Source: Eubacteriales bacterium (GTDB lineage: Bacteria > Bacillota > Clostridia > Lachnospirales > Lachnospiraceae). From it: 52,485 nucleotides of DNA. The translations under genes were made by a program, and so were the position numbers. The stretch lies in contig JAUNGJ010000013.1 of NCBI GenBank assembly GCA_030524585.1, positions 1-52,485 of the forward strand. Direction: 5' to 3'. Numbering within the stretch: the first letter of the stretch is position 1; every line of letters begins with the position of its first letter. Below, piece by piece: positions 17,446 through 25,763 of this stretch. A model generated the notes under the pieces. That model was not told the DNA's origin, did not search any database, and saw only the letters and a program-made list of their open reading frames with translations.

Positions 17446-18600
17446 ATGATAGTAAAAGGTGGAAAAACAATTACTCCTTATGGATTTTTTAAGAATCAGG
17501 ATATTAAGGTAGAGAGTCAGAAGATTACGGAGCTTGGCAATCTTGATAACGCCGGGGATCAGACACAGGAGATCTTTGACGTCAGCGGATTATATGTCTC
17601 TCCGGGATTCATCGATATTCACTCCCATGGCGGAATTGGCTACAACCTGATGTGTGATAATGAACAGGATATCTTAAATGCTGTGAGGGAATGCGGAAAA
17701 TTCGGCGTTACTTCGGTGATGCCGACGATTGACGGGAATGAAAATCTGACGGAAGAAGTGATCCGGCAATATCAGGCTTATAACGATGCCATGAAACATA
17801 ATGAAACAGGAACGCAGATTCTTGGCGTGCATGTAGAGGGACCATACTTCCCGGCTTCACAGAATCCACGTAGGATTGATATTATCCCTGATCTGGAGAA
17901 TGTGGCGAAGCTGATTGAACTGGCGCCGTGTATCAAACGCGTAACGACAGCGCCTGAGGTAGAGCATGGTCTGGAGCTGATCGATCTTCTTGTGAAAAAT
18001 GGAATCGCAGTTTCCGTAGGACACTGTGAAGCTTCGTTCGATAAGGTTGCGGAGGCGTATTCCCGCGGGGCAAGACAGGTTACACATTTCTTTACCGGAA
18101 TGAAGGGAGTATACCGGGAAGAGACCGGAGACCGGAAGCCGGGCCTGATTGAGACGGCGCAGATTCTCGACTTTGTGATTGAAGTGATCGCAAACGGACG
18201 TCACGTAAGTCCGGAATTACTAAACATGGTTTACAGGGTTAAGGGAGCCGACAAAGTCTGTATTGTTACAGATTCACATTATCTTCCGGAGGAGGAATCT
18301 CCCGGAGATAATGCACATTGGTCAAAATATGTTTGCAAGGCCGATTTTGGCGATGGAAAATTGCATCTGAACAGCTTCATGCCAATGCCGATCATGGTTA
18401 AGGTAATGGTTAAAGAGGCTGGAGTATCATTAATCGATGCGGTACGTATGGCAACATTGACGCCGGCTGAAACAATGAAGGTTGACGATGTGAAAGGAAA
18501 GCTCTTGCCAGGTTATGATGCAGATATAGTTGCCTTTGATGATGACTTTAATATTAAGCTTGTAATAGCACGGGGAACAGTAGTGAAAAATGCATTATAA
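17446..18600 (+). CDS. nagA: N-acetylglucosamine-6-phosphate deacetylase-like amidohydrolase
   Basis: A 384-residue amidohydrolase with the NagA metal and catalytic residues: IHSHGG (His59, His61), VEGPYF (Glu131), VGHCEA (His193), THFFTGM (His214) and VTDS (Asp276). Authentic NagA usually has THLFNAM at the fifth position, so the substrate pocket differs. The start at 17446 is preferred because TAGGTGA lies 5 bases before it; a GTG at 17437 is an alternative. It should remove acetate from an N-acetylated sugar phosphate entering through the adjacent PTS. No glucosamine-6-phosphate deaminase gene follows, which argues against simple GlcNAc use. Confidence 0.85.
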   Translation: MIVKGGKTITPYGFFKNQDIKVESQKITELGNLDNAGDQTQEIFDVSGLYVSPGFIDIHSHGGIGYNLMCDNEQDILNAVRECGKFGVTSVMPTIDGNENLTEEVIRQYQAYNDAMKHNETGTQILGVHVEGPYFPASQNPRRIDIIPDLENVAKLIELAPCIKRVTTAPEVEHGLELIDLLVKNGIAVSVGHCEASFDKVAEAYSRGARQVTHFFTGMKGVYREETGDRKPGLIETAQILDFVIEVIANGRHVSPELLNMVYRVKGADKVCIVTDSHYLPEEESPGDNAHWSKYVCKADFGDGKLHLNSFMPMPIMVKVMVKEAGVSLIDAVRMATLTPAETMKVDDVKGKLLPGYDADIVAFDDDFNIKLVIARGTVVKNAL

Positions 18601-18676
18601 CCCATATGTTTCAAATGTGAATACACGAAAAAAGAGACAACAGTAAACATACGAATGTTTGGTTAAGGAGAGGATT

Positions 18677-19123
18677 ATGGTTAAGGATTTATTGAATGAA
18701 GCTTTAGTGGACGTAAATGTTGAAGCTAAAGACTGGGAGGAAGCAATACGTGCCGGAGGAAAATTATTACTGGATGCAGGCTTTATTAAAGCACCGTTTA
18801 TTGATGAGATGGTGGAGACAGTCCATGAATTCGGACCTTATATTGTAATAGAAAAAGGAATTGCACTGGCACATGCCGAACCAAGCGAAAATGTATTGAA
18901 GATCGGCATTGCAATGCATACATTAAAAGATCCGATTTCATTTGGCAACGAAGATAACGATCCTGTCAAGTTAGTGATCAGCCTGTGTGCTACGGACGCT
19001 GATTCTCATGTGGAAGCTATTGGAGATTTAGCCAATATCATGATGTCAGATGATGCGATGAATAAGATATTCGAAGCGAAGACAAAAGAAGACATCCTGA
19101 ATGCCATATCTTCCGTGAATTAG
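18677..19123 (+). CDS. PTS EIIA, fructose/ascorbate type
   Basis: The 148-residue stand-alone EIIA belongs to the fructose-mannitol/ascorbate superfamily. The phosphorylated His66 lies in GIALAHAEPS, matching the usual GIALPHARP, and EFGPYIVI before it is the ascorbate-branch form. The ATG at 18677 has AAGGAGAG 8 bases upstream; a TTG at 18659 is rejected. It passes phosphate to the EIIB at 20529, with the EIIC gene in between. Confidence 0.92.
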   Translation: MVKDLLNEALVDVNVEAKDWEEAIRAGGKLLLDAGFIKAPFIDEMVETVHEFGPYIVIEKGIALAHAEPSENVLKIGIAMHTLKDPISFGNEDNDPVKLVISLCATDADSHVEAIGDLANIMMSDDAMNKIFEAKTKEDILNAISSVN

Positions 19124-19174
19124 TTTATGACTTGTTTCTTATGACGGTAATCTTAGAAAGGAGTTTATAGAAGT

Positions 19175-20485
19175 ATGACAGAAGTATTGAATTGGCTGGT
19201 GAATAATATTATTGACCAGACCGCAATTTTTATGGCAATCGTTGCGGCTGCCGGCCTGATCGTTCAGAAAAAACAAGCTGACGAGGTTATTGAGGGGACG
19301 CTCTTGACCGCTGTTGGATATGTGATCTTCACATCGGCAAACCCGCTGATTATTTCCGCACTGTCCAGCATTAACGGGATTTTGCTGCCGACTATTTCCA
19401 CGGCGGCAGGTATTAATCCGAATCCCGATTATCAGATCGCATTTGCAGCATCCGTTCCGTGGCTGGCTGCCAATGTAATGATCGCGTTTGTTGTGGCATG
19501 GCTGATCCATATTGCGGTAGTTAAGATTTTCAACAAGTGGTTTAAGGCTGTTTACTTGACCGTTCATGTACAGATTGGATGGACAGCGTTGCTCATGGCT
19601 ATTGCTTATTGTAACTTCAAATGGTCAGCAGCGGCATGTTATATCTGGACAATTGTTCTTGATGTTATTATCTGGACCGTTGGCCCAATGCTGACATACA
19701 AAGAAGCAACTGAGTTATCCGGCGGAGCATTCGCAATGGGACATTATGGATGTTTTTCAGGCGGTATCTGCAAAGTGATCGCTCCATTTTTCGGCGATCC
19801 GGAGAAGGACGATGCAGAGAACCTGAATCTGCCTGGCTGGCTGACAATGTTTGGAAACAACGTATTAGCAAATGCGATTGTAATGCCGATCCTGTTTATT
19901 ATCATCTGCATTCTCGTAATGATTATAGGAAATACTGCATCATTAGAGGCATTTGAAGAAGCAACAGGTGATACGAACTGGATTGTATGGTGTATTTTGA
20001 CGGCGTTCCAGTTTGCAGCAGGCTGTGCGATCCTGATGCAGGGCTTAAGAATGTTCCTGGGGTCTATCATTCCTGCATTCCAGGGATTTACAGAGAAGTT
20101 ATTGCCAGGCGTTATTCCGGCGATTGACTATGTAGCATTCTTCGGATATGCTCCAATGTCTGTTTTGTTCGGATTCGTTGGTTTCCTGGCAGCCGCTTTT
20201 ATCTCAGCCATTATCAACGCAGCAACAGGAGTGTTCCCGGCGTTCGTATATCCGGAGGTTGCATTATCGTTCTTTAATGGCGGCGCTTTGGGTATCTTCA
20301 GTAATCAGAAGGGCGGATGGAAGGCAGCATTGATTCTTCCATTTATATTTGGATTGATCATGCATCTTGGTTCCGGTTTACTTGCCGCTTATATGCCTGA
20401 CATGACAGCCATGAACTTCGGTATTGGAAGTACGGACCCAGTTATCATAGCAGGAATTATTCTCCTGATATTTGGTAAAAAGTAA
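19175..20485 (+). CDS. PTS EIIC, ascorbate (SgaT/UlaA) type
   Basis: The 436-residue, highly hydrophobic protein has about 11 membrane segments and the UlaA-family traits: an amphipathic N-terminus, QKKQADEVIEGTLLTAVGY near residue 32 and the long central GCFSGGICKVIAPFFGDPEK loop. Members translocate L-ascorbate or related acidic or amino sugars with concurrent phosphorylation. RBS AAAGGAG is present. Flanking IIA and IIB genes complete the permease. Substrate is unknown; the deacetylase upstream suggests an N-acetylated sugar rather than ascorbate. Confidence 0.92.
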   Translation: MTEVLNWLVNNIIDQTAIFMAIVAAAGLIVQKKQADEVIEGTLLTAVGYVIFTSANPLIISALSSINGILLPTISTAAGINPNPDYQIAFAASVPWLAANVMIAFVVAWLIHIAVVKIFNKWFKAVYLTVHVQIGWTALLMAIAYCNFKWSAAACYIWTIVLDVIIWTVGPMLTYKEATELSGGAFAMGHYGCFSGGICKVIAPFFGDPEKDDAENLNLPGWLTMFGNNVLANAIVMPILFIIICILVMIIGNTASLEAFEEATGDTNWIVWCILTAFQFAAGCAILMQGLRMFLGSIIPAFQGFTEKLLPGVIPAIDYVAFFGYAPMSVLFGFVGFLAAAFISAIINAATGVFPAFVYPEVALSFFNGGALGIFSNQKGGWKAALILPFIFGLIMHLGSGLLAAYMPDMTAMNFGIGSTDPVIIAGIILLIFGKK

Positions 20486-20528
20486 GAAGTAAAAGGTTAA
20501 AAAAGGATTGTATAAAGGAGAGGAAATC

Positions 20529-20852
20529 ATGTATAAAATCACAACAGTATGCAGAGCTGGCGTGGGCTCCAGCGCTTTTGCTAAAAAACTTGTACAAACA
20601 GCAGTTAGCGAGCTCGGTTATAACTTGAGAGAATTTCAGATTAATTGTGAAGAGATCAATATGGCAAAGGGTATCACGTCAGGATTGATCGTAACCCAGA
20701 AAGTATTACTTCCTAAGATGCCGGAGCCCCATGGAAATCTGGACGGCGTAATCGGCGTTGAGAGTATCGTTAAGGATGTGGAAGCTTTGAAAGAAAAGAT
20801 CGGTCCTTATCTGGAAGAAGCAGAGAAGCAGGGAAAGATTCACAAAAAATAA
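20529..20852 (+). CDS. PTS EIIB, ascorbate (SgaB/UlaB) type
   Basis: This 107-residue protein has the phosphocysteine loop TVCRAGVGSS (Cys8) at the start of a small alpha/beta fold, as in ascorbate-type EIIB. The ATG at 20529 follows AAAGGAGAGG; a TTG seven codons upstream is rejected. It works with the preceding EIIA and EIIC. The tail KQGKIHKK is longer than in some family members. Confidence 0.92.
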   Translation: MYKITTVCRAGVGSSAFAKKLVQTAVSELGYNLREFQINCEEINMAKGITSGLIVTQKVLLPKMPEPHGNLDGVIGVESIVKDVEALKEKIGPYLEEAEKQGKIHKK

Positions 20853-20907
20853 AGGACGGCGTTTTGTAAGCTGTGTTAATAGCGCTGAGAAATAAGAGGG
20901 TGATGAT

Positions 20908-21246
20908 ATGGTAAGAAAAAAAGTATATAAGCAGACATCGTGGACCAAGATTAGAAAGCGGTTATTATCCCATTTTCCATATGGCGTAGAAGATGAGTGC
21001 ATTGTGCTTGGAAAGGCGAAGTATTCCTACAGGAAGTTAAGTGTCTTGGCTTATGTGGTCAGATTCCTGGCATTTATGCTGCTGGCTGTCAGCCTGTGCG
21101 CCTATATAGTGAATGGAAGCCTGTTTAATCTGATCAGTATTATCTTTGCGGTGCTGTTCTTCTTATACGGCTGTATATATAAAATGATTGTTTCTCAGGC
21201 AAAGCTGGACACTTATCTGGATGGCTGTATCCGGAAAAACTCTTAG
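20908..21246 (+). CDS. Small membrane protein of unknown function
   Basis: A 112-residue protein with a basic N-terminal part, two adjacent hydrophobic helices (about 47-67 and 72-92) and a short polar tail. No family was recognised. RBS AGAGGGTG precedes the ATG. Its place between the PTS EIIB and the dehydrogenase, on the same strand and with short gaps, suggests a role in or with this transport operon. Confidence 0.65.
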   Translation: MVRKKVYKQTSWTKIRKRLLSHFPYGVEDECIVLGKAKYSYRKLSVLAYVVRFLAFMLLAVSLCAYIVNGSLFNLISIIFAVLFFLYGCIYKMIVSQAKLDTYLDGCIRKNS

Positions 21247-21303
21247 GTGTGGTTAATAATTTAATAATTATTATAAAAATGAAAGAAAAGGAGAATGAAG
21301 ATT

Positions 21304-22398
21304 ATGAAGTTTTTATGGTCAGGAGAATATGATCCGGTTATTTATGAAGCATTTGAAAAATATGGTGAAGTAGTATCAACCTTCCCGGAGCTGCCGGATA
21401 ATGGCAATGTAAAACCGCCGAGAATCGGTGATGAAGATGAAATGGTAGAAGCATTGAAGGGCGTTGATGTTTGGATTGCTGGTTATGATGATTTTACCGA
21501 GGGCGTTCTTAAGAGATGTCCGGATCTGAAGCTGATCCTCAGTGTACGTGACGGAGCAGACGCTAATGTTGACTGTGCAGCTTGTGAGAAGGCAGGAGTT
21601 CCGGTATACGGCGCCAACGGACGCTGTGCAGTTTCTGTAGCTGAGATGACGATGGCTCTTTGCGCAAACCTTGCAAGACCTATCGTTCCTGTAACGAATA
21701 TGATGCGCGGGGATATTAAGTGGACAGGCGAGACAAACTCTATGTTCCGCAGCGCTATCTTCAGTGCAACAGAGTTGTACGAAAAGGTAATGGGTATTGT
21801 AGGACTTGGCAGAAACGGCAGACAGCTTGCTAAAATCGCACAGGGCTATGGCATGAGAGTAATCGCTTACGATCCATTCGTAGATGCTGAGACCATGAAG
21901 ACACTTGACATCGAGAAGTTTGAGCTGCTTGATCTGATGAAGACCGCAGATTACATATGCCCACAGGTTCGCCTGACAAAAGAAAATGAAAAACTGATCA
22001 GTGCTGAGTGCATCGCAGCTATGAAGCCAACTGCATGCATCGTTAATACTGCACGCGGAAAACTGATTGATGAAGTAGCACTTATTAAGGCTCTGAAAGA
22101 GGACAAGATCGGAGGAGCTGCACTGGATGTATTTGATCCGGAACCAAATCCGAATAAGAAAGATCCTGATGATGGACTGAATCCGGAGATTTATGATATT
22201 CCAGTTGAGAAACTGATCATCACTCCTCATATGGCTGGATTTTCGCAGGAGAGAGCACATCACCAGAGCGAGAATGTTTATAAAGCGTTCCTTGAGTTCT
22301 TAAAAGGTAATAAACCTGCAGGATTGCAGACAAGAGGCGTATTCGAGAGCCCGAACTTTGCAGAACGCGGCGGAAAGTTATTTGGTGTTGAAAAATAA
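21304..22398 (+). CDS. D-isomer-specific 2-hydroxyacid dehydrogenase
   Basis: At 364 residues this protein has the NAD-binding Rossmann motif GIVGLGRNGRQ near 162-172 and the catalytic triad regions NTARGK (Arg), the acid-containing DVFDPEPN, and TPHMAGFS (His). The family reduces 2-keto acids or oxidises D-2-hydroxy acids. The start at 21304 lies 10 bases after AAGGAG; the ATG three codons earlier is only one base from that site and is rejected. In this operon it may handle a keto acid or sugar acid produced by the aldolase-like enzyme. Confidence 0.9.
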   Translation: MKFLWSGEYDPVIYEAFEKYGEVVSTFPELPDNGNVKPPRIGDEDEMVEALKGVDVWIAGYDDFTEGVLKRCPDLKLILSVRDGADANVDCAACEKAGVPVYGANGRCAVSVAEMTMALCANLARPIVPVTNMMRGDIKWTGETNSMFRSAIFSATELYEKVMGIVGLGRNGRQLAKIAQGYGMRVIAYDPFVDAETMKTLDIEKFELLDLMKTADYICPQVRLTKENEKLISAECIAAMKPTACIVNTARGKLIDEVALIKALKEDKIGGAALDVFDPEPNPNKKDPDDGLNPEIYDIPVEKLIITPHMAGFSQERAHHQSENVYKAFLEFLKGNKPAGLQTRGVFESPNFAERGGKLFGVEK

Positions 22399-22407
22399 TA
22401 TGCGATC

Positions 22408-22438
22408 AAAAGAGCCATTTTTAATGGCTCTTTTTTAT
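22408..22438 (+). terminator. Intrinsic terminator after the dehydrogenase gene
   Basis: AAAAGAGCCAT and ATGGCTCTTTT form an 11-bp stem with a 5-base loop and run into TTTTTTA. The next gene starts 14 bases later, with its RBS directly after the T-run, so its expression depends on read-through. Confidence 0.85.
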
Positions 22439-22451
22439 AGAGGAGAAATAA

Positions 22452-23393
22452 ATGGAAATCTTTACATTATCATTAAATGCCGTTGTGCCTTTGTTTGTCG
22501 TTATTTTATTAGGATATGTTGCTGGAAAAATAGGATTAATTGATGATCAGTCATGCAATAAATTAAGTATTGTTGCTTTCCGGTATGTACTGCCGTTTAA
22601 TTTATTTTATAATATTTATTCGGGATTTGACGGAATTACATTTGACAGCGGTCTGATGCTTTTGGTTCTGTTTATTCAGGTTGGCTCATTTATTATTGCA
22701 TTTTTCCTTTGCAGACTTGTAGGAAAGGACAGGAATCAGAGAGGCAGCGCTTTACTGGCGATATTCAGATCTAATATGTTAGTATTCGGACTGCCGATTG
22801 CGAAGGTATTATTGCCGAGTGATGAACTGGCCACATTTACGATTGCTTTACTTATTATTTTACCGCTTCAGAATATAGGATCTATTCTGGGAAAAGAGAT
22901 CTACGCGAATGCCAAAGGAAAGCTGAACTGGCCGGAGATTATAAAAAATGCATTGACGGATCCTAATATGATTGGTATGTATTTAGGTCTTATCGCTTCT
23001 ATCTTATCCATTCATCTTCCGGCATGTCTGGAAAGCGGTATTGAGAGCATTTCGAATATGTCAAGTCCATTTTTGCTGATGCTCATTGGCGTAGGATTTG
23101 ACGCATCTTATATCGTGAAAAATAAGAGACCGGTAATTATCAGCGTAGTATCCAGGTTGATTATAGTTCCGCTTATCTTTTTAATTATTATTTCTTTCGT
23201 AGATCTGACAACGACGGAAAGACTAATTACCCTGCTGACCTGTGCAGCTCCGACAGCGTCAACGATTTATGCCTTTGTTGAGGATGGAGGATTGGATAAG
23301 CAGTTGGCAAAGGGAACTATTGTGGTGAGTATTTTGTGTTCTATGATCTCGCTGACTCTGTGGGTATATGTTATTAATAGTCTCGCAGGATAG
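22452..23393 (+). CDS. AEC family transporter
   Basis: This 313-residue protein has about ten hydrophobic segments and the auxin-efflux-carrier family style, with polar breaks in helices 4 and 9 (LVFGLPIAKVLLP and TCAAPTASTIYAF). Bacterial members move malate, lactate or other organic acids. It follows the 2-hydroxyacid dehydrogenase across a terminator hairpin, and export or exchange of the hydroxy acid formed is a plausible role. RBS AGAGGAG precedes the ATG. Confidence 0.85.
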   Translation: MEIFTLSLNAVVPLFVVILLGYVAGKIGLIDDQSCNKLSIVAFRYVLPFNLFYNIYSGFDGITFDSGLMLLVLFIQVGSFIIAFFLCRLVGKDRNQRGSALLAIFRSNMLVFGLPIAKVLLPSDELATFTIALLIILPLQNIGSILGKEIYANAKGKLNWPEIIKNALTDPNMIGMYLGLIASILSIHLPACLESGIESISNMSSPFLLMLIGVGFDASYIVKNKRPVIISVVSRLIIVPLIFLIIISFVDLTTTERLITLLTCAAPTASTIYAFVEDGGLDKQLAKGTIVVSILCSMISLTLWVYVINSLAG

Positions 23394-23422
23394 TAAGCAG
23401 GCTAAATGTACAGGAGGACAGC

Positions 23423-24535
23423 TTATACAGCAGGTCCGGACATGGATAAACCGCTCTGTCTTTTGAACAGCAAAGAGAAATAGGAAGGATCGTTTATTCC
23501 TATCTGCTCTGCAACTTCATAAGTTAAGATGGCGTTATTTGCAAGAAGCTCTTTGGCCTTTTCTATTCTTAAAGTGGCTATGTATTCCGTGATGGAGTAG
23601 CCGCATTCCTTTCTAAAGGTACGGCTTAAGTAGGAACTGTTCATGTGGACATGCTGTGCTATATCCTCCAGCATTAAGCCTTCTGAGAGATGCTCTTTAA
23701 TATAACAGATCGCATCCTGAATATACGGGCTGTATTTTCGTTCAGAGGCGGTTAAGGTCTTCTGAGCATACAGCAAAAGCCGTTCTACAATTTCCTCCAA
23801 TTGAAAAATATCCGAGGAATGTCTGATGTTTATCAGAAATTCTTCAGGAGGCAAAATTATCTGATCCCTAGCGAGAACCCGGAAAACCAGGTAGTAAATG
23901 TGGGAGCAGACACTCTTGGTGTCGGCAGTGCTTACAAAATTGCTTTTCAGCTTCATAAACAATGCATTTACGATGGAAGACGCAGATGCGGAATTCCGCT
24001 GCAGGATGGAGATTTCCAGATCAAAAAGCGATAAGGTATCCTACACAGACAGAATATATTCGGCTTGTATGTTCTGGCTGTCAAAAATTGCAATGGATGA
24101 AGTTGAGTAGAAATTTAGCGACAGAGTATGGATGGCCTCAAAAGCGGCGGTGGGGAATTCTTCCGCACCGTGATGCAGTTGGCTAATGGCTGCCGATATT
24201 TTCATGGAATACAAATATCCCGGAATGTGAATGATTTCATTGCAGTTTTCTATTACAGGCTCCAGGTCGCTGTAGTAGTAAATGGACAGAATCAGGTTGT
24301 TGTAGCGAAAACAGTAGCTGTTAGTCTTCTGGCAGATAATCATATCTTTTAACTGATTGATCCGGGAGGATCCGTCCATTAACTGAAATGCGGCAATATA
24401 ATAATCATCCAGTGATATCTGATATTCTTCAAGTCTGGCAAGGATATCGGCGTCAACGCCGGAGCAGGTTAGATCCTGAAGCAGTTGGTCTTTTAAGAAA
24501 GCAAGCTTTGCCTTGTCTATGCGGCGCCGATCATT
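23423..24535 (-). pseudogene. Truncated AraC/YesN-type regulator with in-frame amber stop
   Basis: Both halves are in one frame, separated by a single TAG at 24041-24043 (complement CTA). The upstream half contains DKAKLAFLKDQLLQDL and the middle domain seen after the receiver in YesN-like response regulators. The downstream half continues as SLFDLEISILQRN and ends with two AraC helix-turn-helices (LEDIAQHVHMNSSYLSRTF and YEVAEQIGINDPSYFSLLF). CAG to TAG is the likely change. The receiver domain is missing: at about 24535 the reading frame runs into antisense of a sugar permease remnant. The C-terminus also ends in an atypical SMSGPAV. The gene is very probably inactive, though a separate 179-residue DNA-binding piece could in principle be made from 23962. 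Confidence 0.85.
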
Positions 24536-25068
24536 ATGGTTATATACACTTCTCTTTGTAATTATTCTGTTTCTACTAGTCCTGAACTGATCGGCCTGGA
24601 TAATTTTCATACTATTTTCCAGGATCCGGATTTTCAGATTTCCATTGTAAATAGATTGAAGTGGGTGCTGATTCAGAGTACCTTTCATGTAATACTGGGT
24701 CTGATCATGGCCCTAGTACTCAGGCGGAAACTTAAGGGCTGGAAAGTTGTCAGGACAGCCTATATGATTCCGAATATTATTCCAACTGCGGCAACGGGCG
24801 TTATGTTCTCGTTTCTTCTGAATCCGTCATTTGGGATTCTGAAGCCAGTTTATGAATTCTTCGGAATGGATGCAAGATATATTGTAAATTTGTTTGGAAC
24901 TTCAAAATATGCATTCTGGACGGTTACTGCAGCCTGGGTACTTTCACCAATAATTATTCGGCGTTATTTGCGGCTGTGGTAGTGACCGTGCTGCCGACGA
25001 TTCTTGTCTTCATTATTTTTCAGAAACAGGTAATGGAACGTCTGGCAGCCGGCGCAGTAAAGGGGTGA
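24536..25068 (+). pseudogene. Fused remnants of two sugar ABC transporter permeases
   Basis: The first part (24536-24982) reads like the middle of a MalF/UgpA-type permease: SPELIGLDNFHTIFQDPDF and then RTAYMIPNIIPTAATGVMFS. After a frame change near 24950 the sequence reads YSALFAAVVVTVLPT and IFQKQVMERLAAGAVKG, which is the C-terminal end of the partner MalG/UgpE-type permease. A deletion has thus joined two genes and removed the EAA loop of both. The start of the first gene is also missing. No intact binding protein or ATPase lies nearby. Confidence 0.8.
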
Positions 25069-25070
25069 TG

Positions 25071-25543
25071 CATATGAGAAGCGACAGAATGCCAATCTCT
25101 TCTGAATCTGCCGAATCTGAAAGAAACGAAATTATATATGGATGGGGAAGAATTTCGGATGGATGAAGGCAGCAGGTTATATAGAGCTGGAACGCAGGCA
25201 GAAGAATTATATGAACCATTTTTGGAGCGCTGCCGGGATAGAGATTGAAGGAGAGGGCAGCGAGGCCGTTCGGCAGGGAATACATTTTAATCTGTTTCAT
25301 AAAAATATGTATTTCCCATATGATGAAGAGTGTCAGATCCATTCGATGGACGATAGATTTATGATGCGTAAACCATGGGATGAAAGCAAAATCCCTGAGG
25401 AGAAGCGCGCATGGCTGTATGAGAACTATCATCCGCTGTTCATTATGCGGCACCGGATGTCCAAGCAGGCAGATGCGATTCTTGGAATGTATCTGCACAG
25501 TAATTTGTTTACGGAAGACAAAAAGAAACCTAAAAGAACTTGA
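25071..25543 (+). pseudogene. Remnant of GH65 disaccharide phosphorylase
   Basis: Two frames show pieces of family 65 glycoside hydrolases/phosphorylases. NLPNLKETKLYMDGEEF starts at 25105; in another frame AGYIELERRQKNYMNHFW and QGIHFNLFHKN follow, then a jump to the late region EEKRAWLYENYHPLFIMRH with KQADAILGMYLHSNLF. Most of the catalytic barrel, including the general acid region, is deleted. Together with the permease remnants and the broken regulator this is a decayed alpha-glucoside-type utilisation locus. Identity is by pattern memory; a profile search would settle it. Confidence 0.75.
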
Positions 25544-25586
25544 AAGAAACGCCGGGCTTTCATGATGCCGGAATGACAGACGGAAG

Positions 25587-25624
25587 AAACCCTCACAGTG
25601 GCTGGCTGTGAGGGTTTCTTGTTG
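25587..25624 (+). terminator. Intrinsic terminator overlapping the element's left attachment repeat
   Basis: AAACCCTCACAG and CTGTGAGGGTTT form a perfect 12-bp stem around the loop TGGCTGG and run into CTTGTTGTT. The 26-bp attachment repeat begins at the last base of the stem. Confidence 0.85.
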
Positions 25625-25642
25625 TTATAGTTATCTAAAAGG
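25617..25642. repeat. Left attachment site repeat
   Basis: Perfect 26-bp direct repeat of 34345-34370, ending in TTATAGTTATCTAAAAGG. Flanking bases differ on both sides, which sets the limits. It starts at the foot of a terminator stem. Confidence 0.9.
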
Positions 25643-25744
25643 TATCTTTTAACCAATTTCATGCATATTTTCACCTATTTGAGTGCCAGAAAACGGCGTG
25701 TTTTCGTTTCTGCTTTTGCTCATTTTTCTGTTTGCGCAATTTTT

Positions 25745-25763
25745 TAATATCATTTTAATATCA
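25745..25763. repeat. Subterminal 19-bp repeat, left copy
   Basis: TAATATCATTTTAATATCA, identical to 34281-34299 near the right end. It overlaps the integrase stop codon. Candidate arm-type integrase or excisionase binding site. Confidence 0.6.

Noticed and set aside
21376-22263. 295-codon minus-strand frame opposite the 2-hydroxyacid dehydrogenase
   Set aside because: Shadow of a well-supported gene; composition rich in Cys, His and Ser and no recognisable motif.
24536-24982. Intact sugar ABC permease gene
   Set aside because: The frame is short (148 codons), begins mid-protein, and continues after a frame change as the end of a different permease.
25142-25543. Novel small 133-residue protein
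   Set aside because: The sequence is two separated pieces of a GH65 enzyme joined by deletion, with the preceding piece in another frame.
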